DNA of 64,000 nucleotides from CAVYXK01 sp963708245 (GCA_963708245.1 OY970201.1:248001-312000), one strand, 5' to 3'. Positions 44,349-53,833 are shown, counted from the first letter of the stretch. Numbers and translations: made by a program. Notes: generated from the sequence alone by a model not told the origin.

Positions 44349-44386
44349 TTGAAGGAAAGTCATCTGTTTGAAGGAAAATCATCCAG
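44349..44386. repeat. Two tandem 19-bp repeats upstream of glgP
   Basis: ttgaaggaaagtcatctgt (44349-44367) and ttgaaggaaaatcatccag (44368-44386) are adjacent with three mismatches. They lie 94 bp before the glgP start, where a regulator could bind paired sites. Confidence 0.45.
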
Positions 44387-44479
44387 TTGCGATTGCGTGC
44401 CGATTTGCCTTGAGGAATACATGGTATTGTGCTAAAGTCCTCCGGTGGTGTTTGCCGAATTACGGCCGGAGGCAGTTGA

Positions 44480-46990
44480 GTGAGCGAGCTACGTGCGTCA
44501 ACCCGAAGGGATGCGGTCGCATCCAGAGTAGATTTTCTGACGCGGAAAGACGATATTGCTACGCTGCGGTCTAGCGTACTAGCAAAGCTGACGTATTCCG
44601 TCGGTAAGGATCCCGTCGTCGCCGAAGATCGCGACTGGTTCGTGGCGACGGCACTCGCCGTGCGCGACCGGATCGTGGACCGCTGGGTGAATTCCACCCG
44701 GCTTACCAATGCGCAACGTCGGAAGCGTGTGTACTACCTGTCGCTCGAGTTCCTGATCGGGCAATTGCTGATGGATGCCCTGAACAACCTGGGCTTGACC
44801 GAGCTGATGCGCGCGGCCCTTGCGGAGTTGGGGGTAGAGCTTGACACGTTGCGCAACATCGAACCGGACGCAGCATTGGGAAACGGTGGTCTAGGCCGCC
44901 TTGCCGCGTGTTTCATGGAAAGCATGGCGACCCTCTCCGTTGCCGCATATGGATATGGCATCCGCTACAACCACGGCTTATTCCGCCAAGTAATCGAAGA
45001 CGGCTGGCAACACGAACACCCTGAGACCTGGCTCGCCTGCGGTAATCCGTGGGAATTCGAACGATCGGACACGGGGTATTCCGTCGGCTTCGGCGGAAAG
45101 GTGGAGGCGGAGGAAGCAGACCAGGGTAATGGCCGCTACGTCTGGCGGCCGACTGAGTTGGTGGATGCCGTCGCATATGACATACCTTTGGTTGGGTGGC
45201 GCGGGCGGCATGTCAACACGCTGCGTCTGTGGTCTGCCCGGGCCCCCGATCCGCTGCGTCTGGATGCCTTCAACCGTGGCGACCACGTCGAAGCGCTAAG
45301 TTCCCGCGCACGAGCCAACGCGATTTCTCAGGTCCTCTACCCTGGTGACCATACACCTGCCGGCCAGGAGTTGCGCCTGAGGCAGGAGTATTTTTTCTCC
45401 TCTGCATCACTCCAGGACCTGCTTCACCGTCACGTCCAGCAGCATGGCGATGTTAGGACGCTGGCGGAGCACGCCGCCATCCAGCTCAATGACACGCACC
45501 CTGCGATTGCGGTCGTGGAGCTGATGCGCCTGCTGATCGATGTGCACCATCTGCCCTGGGCGGAAGCATGGGGGATTACCACGTCAACGTTCTGCTACAC
45601 GAATCACACCTTGCTGCCGGAGGCGCTGGAGAGCTGGCCGGTACCGCTGGTCGAGCGACTTCTACCGCGTCATATGCAGCTCATCTACCAGACCAACGCT
45701 ATGCACCTGCAGGAGTTGCGAGCGGCCAATTACATCGACGAGCAATTCTTAACGTCGATGTCGCTAATCGATGAGACGGGGGACCGGCGGGTACGCATGG
45801 GCCCGCTGGCGTTTCTTGGCTCAAAGAGGGTCAACGGCGTCTCAAAGCTACACACCGACCTGATGCGCCAGACGGTGTTCCAGGATTGGCATCGGGTTTT
45901 TCCCGGCCGTATCGTCAATCAGACCAATGGTATCAGCTTTCGCCGTTGGTTGTTTGGAGCCAACCCCAGCCTGACCGCGCTGCTGGTGGAGGTGGTAGGC
46001 GAGCAAGTGCTCGATGACCCCGCAGCGTTGCGGTGCCTCGCGAGTACTGCGGACGATCCGGCATTGCGTGACCGGCTAGTCGCCATTCGCCGGATCCACA
46101 AGATCAGGCTCAGTGAGCTTATCGCTGACCGACTGCGAATCAAAGTGGATGCCGATGCGCTGTTCGATGTACATATAAAGCGAATTCACGAATACAAACG
46201 GCAGCTCCTCAACATTCTCGAGACTATAGCATTGTACAATGCGATGCGATCTGAACCTAACCGTGAATGGGTGCCGCGAGTAAAGATCTTTGCGGGGAAG
46301 GCAGCCGCAAGCTACCACCGCGCCAAACTGATCATCAAGCTGATCAACGATGTCGCAACAATAGTAAACAATGACCCCGCGCTGCGGGGCCTGCTCAAAG
46401 TCGTGTTCTTGGAAGATTATAATGTGAGCCTCGCCGAGAAGGTCATCCCCGCTGCTGACCTCTCAGAACAGATTTCCACGGCCGGTATGGAGGCGTCGGG
46501 CACGGGCAATATGAAGCTGGCCTTGAACGGGGCGCTTACAATCGGCACGTTGGACGGCGCCAATGTCGAGATTCGCAACCTCGTTGGAGAGGACAACATA
46601 TTCATCTTTGGCCTTACTGCCGAGGAAGTCGCTGCCCGGCGGAAACAGGGGTTCGACCCACGCGACGCGCTTGCCACTTCGCCCGCGTTGCAGGAGGTCC
46701 TGGATCAGGTCGGGTCCGGCGTATTCTCCCCCTCGGAGCCGGACCGCTTTCAAGAGTTGGTCGAAGGCATGATCAGCTCGGACTACTTCATGGTGATGGC
46801 GGATTTCATGTCCTATGCTGCTACGCAGGCGCAGGTGGCGGCGCGTTGGCTCGATCGACGGTCATGGTGGCGCGGGAGCGTCCTGAATACCGCACATGCC
46901 GGCTGGTTCTCATCCGACCGCACAATCCGTGGATACGCAGACGAGATCTGGGCGGTTCCGATCCCAGAGTGCGGGCCACGTGTCGGATGA
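44480..46990 (+). CDS. glgP: Glycogen/maltodextrin phosphorylase
   Basis: 836 aa from a GTG. GT35 enzyme that releases glucose-1-phosphate from alpha-1,4-glucan using PLP. Visible landmarks: RRKRVYYLSLEFLIGQLL at the N-terminus, LGNGGLGRLAACFMES, GYGIRYNHGLFRQ, and the PLP lysine in SGTGNMKLALNGALTIGTLDGANVEI. Length is normal for the family. Third codon positions look less GC-biased than in neighbouring genes (for example the stretch near 46365), which might mean acquisition. It pairs functionally with glgA at 29.4 kb for storage and use of glycogen. Confidence 0.93.
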   Translation: MSELRASTRRDAVASRVDFLTRKDDIATLRSSVLAKLTYSVGKDPVVAEDRDWFVATALAVRDRIVDRWVNSTRLTNAQRRKRVYYLSLEFLIGQLLMDALNNLGLTELMRAALAELGVELDTLRNIEPDAALGNGGLGRLAACFMESMATLSVAAYGYGIRYNHGLFRQVIEDGWQHEHPETWLACGNPWEFERSDTGYSVGFGGKVEAEEADQGNGRYVWRPTELVDAVAYDIPLVGWRGRHVNTLRLWSARAPDPLRLDAFNRGDHVEALSSRARANAISQVLYPGDHTPAGQELRLRQEYFFSSASLQDLLHRHVQQHGDVRTLAEHAAIQLNDTHPAIAVVELMRLLIDVHHLPWAEAWGITTSTFCYTNHTLLPEALESWPVPLVERLLPRHMQLIYQTNAMHLQELRAANYIDEQFLTSMSLIDETGDRRVRMGPLAFLGSKRVNGVSKLHTDLMRQTVFQDWHRVFPGRIVNQTNGISFRRWLFGANPSLTALLVEVVGEQVLDDPAALRCLASTADDPALRDRLVAIRRIHKIRLSELIADRLRIKVDADALFDVHIKRIHEYKRQLLNILETIALYNAMRSEPNREWVPRVKIFAGKAAASYHRAKLIIKLINDVATIVNNDPALRGLLKVVFLEDYNVSLAEKVIPAADLSEQISTAGMEASGTGNMKLALNGALTIGTLDGANVEIRNLVGEDNIFIFGLTAEEVAARRKQGFDPRDALATSPALQEVLDQVGSGVFSPSEPDRFQELVEGMISSDYFMVMADFMSYAATQAQVAARWLDRRSWWRGSVLNTAHAGWFSSDRTIRGYADEIWAVPIPECGPRVG

Positions 46991-47085
46991 GGAGAGCCGG
47001 AGAGCACTGAAGCAGCACAGCGACCTGTGGGGGTGACCACGTTTCGTTCTCATGCCGCGGCCTTTGTGTTAGCGTCAAAGGCGGC

Positions 47086-48201
47086 ATGTCATCGCCCGGC
47101 CAGCCGCAGGTCTACCGGCGAATCATCCACATCGACATGGACGCGTTCTATGCGTCCGTGGAGCAGCGTGATGACCCGAGCCTGCGCGGGGTGGCGGTGG
47201 CGGTGGGCGGATCGGGGGCACGCGGCGTGGTGGCAGCAGCGAGCTACGAGGCGCGAAAGTTCGGCGTCCGATCCGCCATGGCGTCGGTCACCGCCCGACG
47301 GAAATGCCCGGAGTTGGTCTTCGTACCGCCGCGCTTCGATGTTTACAAAGCGGTATCCCAGCAGATCCGCGGCATCTTTGCTCGCTACACTCCTCTGATC
47401 CAGCCGCTGTCGCTGGACGAGGCCTATCTTGACGTGACCGTGCCACTTGTGGACCGGGGCTCGGCGACCGCCATCGCCGAGGAGATTCGCGCAGCGATCC
47501 GAGCGGAAACCGGCCTGACCGCATCTGCCGGGGTTTCCTATAACAAGTTCCTGGCCAAGCTCGCTTCGGATCACCGCAAGCCAGATGGGCTATTCGTCAT
47601 CACCCCCAAGATGGGCGCGGCCTTCGTGGAGAGCCTACCGGTCAGCAAGTTCCATGGCGTGGGACCTGCGACGGCCACCAGGATGAATGCGCTGGGCATC
47701 CACACTGGCTTGGATCTTCGCCGCCAATCGCGAGCGTTCCTGTGCGAGCACTTCGGCAAGGCAGGGAACCACTACTACGGCCTGGCGCGCGGGCAGGACG
47801 ATCGCCCGGTAGAGGCCGATCAAGTCCGCCGGTCCATCGGCGCCGAAACCACGTTCGAGCGCGATCTCGAGCGCTGGGACGATGTCATACCAGTTTTGGC
47901 ACCGATCTTCGCGAAAGTTTGGGCTGCCTGCAGCCGCGACGGCTATTCCGGACGCACGGTAACGGTGAAGATCAAGTACGCCGACTTTCGCCAGGTCACC
48001 CGAAGCCGATCGTGCGTCGATCCGATCGGCTCGCAGTCAGAGCTGGAAGAAATCGGCCTCATGCTACTGCGACCTCAATTCCCGCCACCACTTGGTGTGC
48101 GGCTACTCGGGGTGACGATTTCCAGTTTGGAAATCGCGGCGCTCCGGAGCCAGGCACAATTGACGCTTGTCCTCGAGCCAGAGGTTCTGGATACGTTATG
48201 A
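47086..48201 (+). CDS. dinB: DNA polymerase IV (Y family)
   Basis: 371 aa. Catalytic carboxylates are in IIHIDMDAFYASVEQRDDPSLRG (residues about 14-36) and PLSLDEAYLDVT. Other motifs: AASYEARKFGVRSAM and SAGVSYNKFLAKLASDHRKPDG. The little-finger domain starts near 250 (RRSIGAETTFERDL). Length is normal, with no C-terminal clamp-binding extension obvious beyond the domain. Translesion synthesis. It is 96 bp downstream of glgP. Confidence 0.93.
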   Translation: MSSPGQPQVYRRIIHIDMDAFYASVEQRDDPSLRGVAVAVGGSGARGVVAAASYEARKFGVRSAMASVTARRKCPELVFVPPRFDVYKAVSQQIRGIFARYTPLIQPLSLDEAYLDVTVPLVDRGSATAIAEEIRAAIRAETGLTASAGVSYNKFLAKLASDHRKPDGLFVITPKMGAAFVESLPVSKFHGVGPATATRMNALGIHTGLDLRRQSRAFLCEHFGKAGNHYYGLARGQDDRPVEADQVRRSIGAETTFERDLERWDDVIPVLAPIFAKVWAACSRDGYSGRTVTVKIKYADFRQVTRSRSCVDPIGSQSELEEIGLMLLRPQFPPPLGVRLLGVTISSLEIAALRSQAQLTLVLEPEVLDTL

Positions 48202-48497
48202 ACCGCGACGATGCGGCACCTTGCCGCATGTTGGCAAAATGATCGGCCTCTTATTTCTGCGCCCAGTCTCAGCCCAACCTCATTACCCCGGCGCCACGAA
48301 GAAAAAGAGAGCCCGATCACGATCAGATACGCGATTTGCCCTTCATCCCGCCCCCCACTTCACAACTCAGCGAGCCATGACAATCACCGCCTGCCGGCCC
48401 AGCCGAGCGCCTATCATCGCCTCCGGGAGAAGGCGCCCCGCGCTCGCGATTGCCATGCGTGACAGCACGCGCCGCCCCCACCGGGAAGGAGGGGCCC

Positions 48498-48701
48498 ATG
48501 CTCTGCTTCGAGCTACGCATCAATGGACGCATCTACGGAGAATACCGAACGCTGGAAGAGGCGCTGCACCGCGCCAAAGCGGCCATCGTGCTCGATGCCG
48601 ACCTCGATCCGGAAATCATCGATCGCCGAACAGGCCGGGCCTGCATGATCGCCGCATCCAGACGATGGCGCGACGAGATCGCTGAACGGCTCGGCGCCTG
48701 A
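48498..48701 (+). CDS. Small hypothetical protein (67 aa)
   Basis: Begins at the ATG at 48498 with a strong GGAAGGAGG site. The sequence looks like a compact alpha/beta fold: MLCFELRINGRIYGEYRTLE, EALHRAKAAIVLDADLDPEI, IDRRTGRACMIAASRRWRDE. No signal or membrane segment. The good ribosome site and balanced composition support a real gene. Not recognised. The preceding 296 bp after dinB contain no other feature I can support. Confidence 0.6.
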   Translation: MLCFELRINGRIYGEYRTLEEALHRAKAAIVLDADLDPEIIDRRTGRACMIAASRRWRDEIAERLGA

Positions 48702-48771
48702 CCGGAGCCGCAGGGCAGAGCGCCGGAAGCGGCCTGCAACGCCCGCTTCCAACTCGATCGATTGTCCCGGA

Positions 48772-48849
48772 TCAGTTCTCCAGAATGAATGTCACCTCCA
48801 TGGTGACGCGATATTCGGAGATCTTCCCGCCGTTGACGGCCGCCTTCGG
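48772..48849 (-). pseudogene. Dodecin C-terminal remnant
   Basis: Reads APKAAVNGGKISEYRVTMEV, TFILEN, stop: the last beta strand of a dodecin (flavin/CoA-binding dodecamer subunit). The first two thirds, including the usual Trp-containing segment, are not present, because the VWA gene's stop lies at 48852. A small deletion or recombination appears to have removed the dodecin head. Confidence 0.55.
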
Positions 48850-48851
48850 CG

Positions 48852-50201
48852 CTAGCGCGCCGTTTCCAACAACTCCTCCACGACCCGCTCCAGCTCCCGC
48901 AGCGTGCTGCACACGCGAACCATCTGGCAGTGCGGCGCGTAGCGGAACATGTCCGAATCCCCCGTCCCCCACGCCGCCCGGTACTCCGAGTTCAGCCACA
49001 CCACTCGCTTCGCCCGCGCCGCGATCCGCGCCAGGATATCCACCCGCGGATCGGTGCGGTTTCCTCGTGCATCGCCCAGCACGATCACCGTGCTCCGCCG
49101 GTCGACCAGCGCCATCCACCCGTCCTCGAAATCCACCAACGAGTTGCCGTAGTTCGATGACCCGAAGCCGATGATCCCCAGGATCTTTGCAATCGCCGCC
49201 TCGATCGGCTCGTGCTCCAGGATGTCGCTCACCTCGATCAGGCTGCCGGCAAACGCGAAGCTGTGGATGTCCGCCAGCGCCTCGTTCAGCGCATACAGGA
49301 ACATCAGGAGGAACTGCGCCACCGCGGCGACCGAGCCGGAGACGTCGCATAACACGAGCAGCCGCGGCTTCTCGATCCGCCGCTCCTTCCACAAGACGAT
49401 GAACGGCACGCCACCCCAGCCCATGTTGCGCCGCATTGTCCGCCGCACATCGAGCTGTCCGCGCAGCCGCCGCCGACGAGGCTTGGCATAACGCGTCGCC
49501 AGTCGCCGGGCCATCACCCGGACCAGCGCACGCATCCGCTCGTAATCGCGCCGCTCCAGGTTCGAAAGCCGCGTGGATTTCAGCAGCTCTTCCCGGAATT
49601 CCTCGGTCTGGCCGCGGGCGAACAGCAGCAGGTTGCGATCGACGAAATCGCGCACCTGCCCGCGCAGCCCCTCCACCCCGGTCTCCAACCGCCGCGCAAG
49701 CCCGCGAGCCTCGGGCTTGCGTTCGCGGCGCAGCGCCGCGATGTCGTGCTCCAAGTCACCCAGGCCCATGCGGTCCAGCACGCGGCGCGCATAGAGGTTC
49801 CGCTGAGTGAAGAAGCGGATGTTCTGCACCCCCGCGGCTTCGCCGGCCTCCTCCATCGCAGCGGTCAGCGCGGCGGCGTCCCTTTCCAGCAGCATGCGCC
49901 CCAGCGCGCCTCCCACCCCGCCCTCACCAGATATCGCCGTGCCGGACTCAAACGAAACCGGTTCCTCTGACACGCCGATATCATCGCGCTGAAAATAAAG
50001 ATCGAAGCACTCGGCGAGCGCCCGCTTCTCCTCCGGCGTCTTGGCCAGCACCAGCCCGAGTGCATCCTTCAGGGCCGCGCGATCGCCATATCCCACGATT
50101 TCGACCGCGCGCACCGCATCGATGCTCTCGGCCGGGGAGATGCGCACCCCCGCCCCGCGCGCAGCCTCGAAGAAACGACGCAGAGGCTCGGCCGGATGCA
50201 C
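48852..50201 (-). CDS. VWA domain-containing protein, CoxE-like
   Basis: 449 aa. The VWA metal site is RLLVLCDVSGSVAAVAQFLL (MIDAS DxSxS), with STVIVLGDARGNRTDPR toward the end. The N-terminal half is helical and Arg-rich (RRDYERMRALVRVMARRLATRYAK). This is the CoxE-type partner of a MoxR/CoxD ATPase, whose gene begins 5 bp upstream. In CO dehydrogenase loci such pairs insert the Cu/S centre, but many genomes carry the pair without cox genes, as here. Confidence 0.87.
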   Translation of the reverse strand: MHPAEPLRRFFEAARGAGVRISPAESIDAVRAVEIVGYGDRAALKDALGLVLAKTPEEKRALAECFDLYFQRDDIGVSEEPVSFESGTAISGEGGVGGALGRMLLERDAAALTAAMEEAGEAAGVQNIRFFTQRNLYARRVLDRMGLGDLEHDIAALRRERKPEARGLARRLETGVEGLRGQVRDFVDRNLLLFARGQTEEFREELLKSTRLSNLERRDYERMRALVRVMARRLATRYAKPRRRRLRGQLDVRRTMRRNMGWGGVPFIVLWKERRIEKPRLLVLCDVSGSVAAVAQFLLMFLYALNEALADIHSFAFAGSLIEVSDILEHEPIEAAIAKILGIIGFGSSNYGNSLVDFEDGWMALVDRRSTVIVLGDARGNRTDPRVDILARIAARAKRVVWLNSEYRAAWGTGDSDMFRYAPHCQMVRVCSTLRELERVVEELLETAR

Positions 50202-50206
50202 GCCCG

Positions 50207-51190
50207 CTACTCCGCCAGCCCTGCCTCCCGCCGCGCACGCCCAGTCAGCTCGCCCAACTGCCGGTTCGCCGTCTCGATATCCGTCTCGAATTTCAGCAGC
50301 ACGTTCAGCGTGTCGCGCACCAGCTCGGTCTCCAGCACCCTCGCATGCAGCAGCACCAGCACACGCGCCCAGTCGATCGTCTCGCTGACCGATGGTGCCT
50401 TCTTCAGGTCAAGCCCGCGCAGCCCCTGCACGAATGCCACAAGTTGCCGGCGCAAGCTTTCCTCCGCCGCGGGCACGCGCGATTCGATGATCCGCTGCTC
50501 CAGCCGCGCGTCCGGGAACCCGATATGCAGATGCAGACACCGCCGCTTCAACGCATCGCCCAGATCGCGCATGCTGTTGGAAGTCAGCACCACCACCGGC
50601 GGGATTCCCGCCGCAACGCGACCGATCTCCGGGATCGACACCTGATAGTCGGACAGGATCTCCAGCAGGAACGCCTCGAACTCCTGATCAGACTTGTCCA
50701 CCTCATCGATCAGCAGCACTGCACCGCCTTCCTGCTGCAGCGCACGCAACAGCGGCCGCGGCTCGAGGAATTCGGGAGAGAAGAACAGGTCGCCGAAACC
50801 GTGCAGCCGGTCGATCGCCTCGCCCAGCCCCTCTGTCTCTCCAAGCACTTCGCCGATTTTCTCGCGCAGGATCTGCGTGTAAAGAAGCTGCTTGCCGTAT
50901 TTCCATTCATAGAGGGCCTTGGACTCATCGAGGCCCTCGTAGCACTGCATGCGGATCAGAGGCAGCGTGAACCAGGCCGCGATCGACTTAGCAAGCTCGG
51001 TCTTGCCGACGCCAGCCGGCCCCTCCACCAGGATCGGCTTCTGCAAGTGGTGCGCGAGATAAACCGCCGTGGCGATCTGCCGGCTTGGGATATAGCCGAC
51101 CCCGGCGAGCCCTCGCTCGACCGCCTCGATCGATCCCACCAGGCGCGTCACTTCCGGATTGGCGCGCGCCACTCCTGCTGAATACGGCAT
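50207..51190 (-). CDS. MoxR-type AAA+ ATPase, CoxD-like
   Basis: 327 aa from the ATG at 51190. Walker A ILVEGPAGVGKTELAKSIA; Walker B GGAVLLIDEVDKSDQEFEAFLLE; sensor PPVVVLTSNSMRDLGDALKRRC. These match the CoxD branch of MoxR ATPases, chaperones for VWA partners. It is followed after 5 bp by the VWA gene, one transcript. A separate MoxR of another branch is at 13.9 kb, so the genome holds two distinct MoxR systems in one window. Confidence 0.9.
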   Translation of the reverse strand: MPYSAGVARANPEVTRLVGSIEAVERGLAGVGYIPSRQIATAVYLAHHLQKPILVEGPAGVGKTELAKSIAAWFTLPLIRMQCYEGLDESKALYEWKYGKQLLYTQILREKIGEVLGETEGLGEAIDRLHGFGDLFFSPEFLEPRPLLRALQQEGGAVLLIDEVDKSDQEFEAFLLEILSDYQVSIPEIGRVAAGIPPVVVLTSNSMRDLGDALKRRCLHLHIGFPDARLEQRIIESRVPAAEESLRRQLVAFVQGLRGLDLKKAPSVSETIDWARVLVLLHARVLETELVRDTLNVLLKFETDIETANRQLGELTGRARREAGLAE

Positions 51191-51257
51191 CCGCACTCTC
51201 TGCCCTTACCGATCGGTATCCCCTACCATCGCGCCGTCGATTGCCAAAGGATCGAAT

Positions 51258-51303
51258 CCCCCTCTCCCGTTTTGCGGGAGATGGCCGGGGTGAGGGTTGA
51301 GGG
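51258..51303. repeat. Palindromic intergenic repeat (CTCTCCCG-CGGGAGA type)
   Basis: ctctcccg-ttttg-cgggaga forms a stem, followed by tggccggggtgagggttgag. Very similar CCCTCTCCC...GGGAGAGGG...GGGGTGAGGG units are widespread short intergenic repeats in proteobacteria (recalled). It ends 6 bp before an acyl-CoA dehydrogenase start, so it lies in that gene's 5' leader. Confidence 0.45.
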
Positions 51304-51308
51304 GAAAC

Positions 51309-52475
51309 ATGGACGTCCGCATCAACGACCAGCAGCGCGAAATGCTGACCTCCATCCGCGCCCTCGCCCAGACCGAGTTCAAACCCCGCGCGCGGGGCTG
51401 GATGAACGGCACCTTCCCTTGGGAGAACATGCGCCAACTCGCAGCTCTCGGCGTGCTCGGCATGTCGGTGCCCGAGGAATACGGCGGCCTCGGTCTCTCC
51501 ATCCTCGACACCGTGCTGATCCTCGAAGAGATCGCCAAGTGCTGCTACGTCACCGCAATGGCGGTGCTGGGCGAGGCCGGTGTGCAGACCCGCGTTATCG
51601 CGCAATATGCTCCGCCCGCGATCAAGGAGCGTATTCTGCCGAAAGTCGCCGCCGGCGAGTGCATCCTGGCGATCTGCATGACCGAGCCGCATGCTGGCAC
51701 CGATGTCGCCGCCTATCGCACCAACGCACGCATCGCCGGGGATCGAGCCATCCTCAAAGGCACGAAGACGCTGATCAGCCGCGCCCCGGAAGCCGGCATG
51801 TTCGTCGTCTTCACTCGCATCGACGGCAAACCCGGCCGCGAGGGCATCGGCTGCGCCCTAGTCGAAGCCGGCACCCCTGGCCTGGAGGTCACCGGCACGT
51901 TCCACACCATGGGCGGCGAGAACCTGCACGAGCTCCAGTTCAACGACTGCGAGCTGCCGCTGGAAAACCTCGTCATCCGCGAAGATGGTTTTCGCAAGCT
52001 GCTGACTGCCTTCAACACCCAGCGCTGCCTCAATCCGGCGATTTCGCTCGGCCTCGCCGAGGGCGCATTCGATGAAGCGATCGATTACGTTCGCAACCGC
52101 ACCGTCTTCGGCAAGCCGATCGCCGACCATCAGGGCATCCGCTGGAAGCTTGCTGACATGTTCAAGGACATCGAGGCCGGACGCGGCCTGTTGTACCGCG
52201 CCGCCGCCACCGCCAACCCGTTCCCCGACCCGTTCATGGCCGCGACCGCCAAGGTCTTCAACAACGAGATGTCTATCCGCGTCACCAGCGAGGCGGTGCA
52301 ACTGCACGGCGGCTTCGGCTTCACAGACGAATATCCCGTCTCGCGCTTCTATCGCGCCGCCCGTTACGGGTCGATCGGCGGCGGCACCTCGGAGACGCTA
52401 CGCGACCTGATCGGCCGCAAGCTGGTTGCGGACACCCCACACGGCCGGGGCATACTCGGCCTGAACACCTATTGA
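51309..52475 (+). CDS. Acyl-CoA dehydrogenase family protein
   Basis: 388 aa from the ATG at 51309. FAD/acyl-CoA dehydrogenase landmarks: MSVPEEYGGLGLSILDTVLI, CILAICMTEPHAGTDVA, FGKPIADHQGIRWKLADM and VQLHGGFGFTDEYPVSRFYR. The usual catalytic Glu positions are not Glu here: the C-terminal site reads YGSIGGGTSETLRD and the IVD-type site reads AFNTQRCLNPA. It may not be an ordinary dehydrogenase. An SMP-30-like gene follows 18 bp later. Confidence 0.82.
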   Translation: MDVRINDQQREMLTSIRALAQTEFKPRARGWMNGTFPWENMRQLAALGVLGMSVPEEYGGLGLSILDTVLILEEIAKCCYVTAMAVLGEAGVQTRVIAQYAPPAIKERILPKVAAGECILAICMTEPHAGTDVAAYRTNARIAGDRAILKGTKTLISRAPEAGMFVVFTRIDGKPGREGIGCALVEAGTPGLEVTGTFHTMGGENLHELQFNDCELPLENLVIREDGFRKLLTAFNTQRCLNPAISLGLAEGAFDEAIDYVRNRTVFGKPIADHQGIRWKLADMFKDIEAGRGLLYRAAATANPFPDPFMAATAKVFNNEMSIRVTSEAVQLHGGFGFTDEYPVSRFYRAARYGSIGGGTSETLRDLIGRKLVADTPHGRGILGLNTY

Positions 52476-52493
52476 TTGCAGGAGGAATCGCCA

Positions 52494-53414
52494 ATGAATG
52501 AAGCGCGTGTGATCGCCACTGGCCTCTCTTTCCCCGAAGGACCCGTGGCGATGCGCGACGGCTCCGTCGTGCTGGTGGAGATCGAGCGCCAGACCGTCAG
52601 CCGCGTCCACCCGGACGGCCGCATCGAGGTGGTCGCCCGCACCGGGGGCGGCCCGAACGGCCTCGCCGTCGGCCCGGACGGCGCGTTCTACATCTGCAAC
52701 AACGGCGGCTTCGCCTTCCGGTACGAGATGGGGCTGCTGCGCCCGGTGGCGCCGTCCTCGGGCTACGCCGGCGGACGCATCGAGCGGCTGGATCCCGCAA
52801 CCGGCGCAGTCAGCGTGCTCTACGACCACTGCGGCGAGCACAGGCTATGCGGCCCCAATGACATCGTCTTTGACGCGCACGGTGGATTCTATTTCAGCGA
52901 TCTCGGCAAGTCCCGCGCGCGCGACCGCGATCACGGCGGACTCTACTACGCGCTGGCCGACGGCTCGCGCATCGAGGAAGTGGCGTATCCGATCCTGACG
53001 CCGAACGGCGTCGGCCTCTCCCCCGACGGCCGCACGGTCTATGTCGCGGAGACCGAGACCGCCCGCCTCTGGGCCTTCGACCTCGAGTCACCCGGCATCG
53101 CGAAGAAGCACCCCTTCCCTTCCCCGCATGGCGGCCGGCTGGTGGCCGGGCTCGGCGGATTCCAACGCTTCGACAGCCTCGCCGTCGATGCGACCGGAAG
53201 TATCTGCGTCGCCACGCTGATCAGTGGCTGCATCAGCGTGATCGCCCCGGAGGGACGATTGCTGCGTCAGGTACCTACCGGCGATCCGATGACGACGAAT
53301 ATTTGCTTCGGCGGTCCGAATCTGCATACCGCCTATGTCACGCTCTCTGGCACCGGCCGCCTTGTTGCCTTCGATTGGCCGGAAGCCGGGCTGGCACTCG
53401 CGCACCAAGTCTAA
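52494..53414 (+). CDS. SMP-30/gluconolactonase/LRE family protein
   Basis: 306 aa from the ATG at 52494 (GGAGG 7 bp upstream). Six-bladed propeller with metal ligands in FPEGPVAMRDGSVVLVEIE (first-blade Glu), GGGPNGLAVGPDG, CGPNDIVFDAHGGFYFSD and TPNGVGLSPDGRTVYVAET. It would hydrolyse sugar-acid or other lactones using a divalent metal. Its place directly after an acyl-CoA dehydrogenase gene suggests shared transcription, not a known shared pathway. Confidence 0.85.
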   Translation: MNEARVIATGLSFPEGPVAMRDGSVVLVEIERQTVSRVHPDGRIEVVARTGGGPNGLAVGPDGAFYICNNGGFAFRYEMGLLRPVAPSSGYAGGRIERLDPATGAVSVLYDHCGEHRLCGPNDIVFDAHGGFYFSDLGKSRARDRDHGGLYYALADGSRIEEVAYPILTPNGVGLSPDGRTVYVAETETARLWAFDLESPGIAKKHPFPSPHGGRLVAGLGGFQRFDSLAVDATGSICVATLISGCISVIAPEGRLLRQVPTGDPMTTNICFGGPNLHTAYVTLSGTGRLVAFDWPEAGLALAHQV

Positions 53415-53566
53415 CGCCCGTCCTGTGAATGCTGCGCTCGCCCACGCAGTGCAGCCGGCCGTCGCGACTGCCGAATTCGGCACGGATGTCGGAGTCGTCG
53501 CCGAAGTCCTCTCGCGTGGCGGCTTCCTCTCGACGCCCCGGCGCGGTCACTCCGGCCGGCGCTGCA

Positions 53567-53701
53567 GAAATGATCGAGCGGGGCCAGCGCGTCCGGAGTG
53601 ATCCGCACGTGGGGCCCATATGCCTCGCGCAGCGCCGCGAGGATGCGGTCGGCGATAGCTTCGCTCGCGTAGTGGCGTTCGATCTCCTCCCGCATGTTCA
53701 T
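53567..53701 (-). pseudogene. 5' fragment of a SAM-dependent methyltransferase-like gene
   Basis: The ATG at 53701 begins MNMREEIERHYASEAIADRI, then LREAYGPHVRITPDALAPLD, HF. This is the typical N-terminal cap of a class I methyltransferase family in which the SAM-binding core should follow. After HF the family pattern is lost and no GxGxG motif appears in any frame. So only about 45 codons survive in the 420-bp gap between the SMP-30 and acyl-CoA dehydrogenase genes. Confidence 0.45.
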
Positions 53702-53833
53702 CCCACCAGGTCCCGCTAAGGTTGCAAGGCGCAACTCTACTCCGAATCGCGTCATTTCGCATTGACGCCCCGTTTCCTGGTTCGTGGTCAGCAGGTGTAG
53801 ACTGGCGATTTCGACTGCGCGGAGGAATCCATC

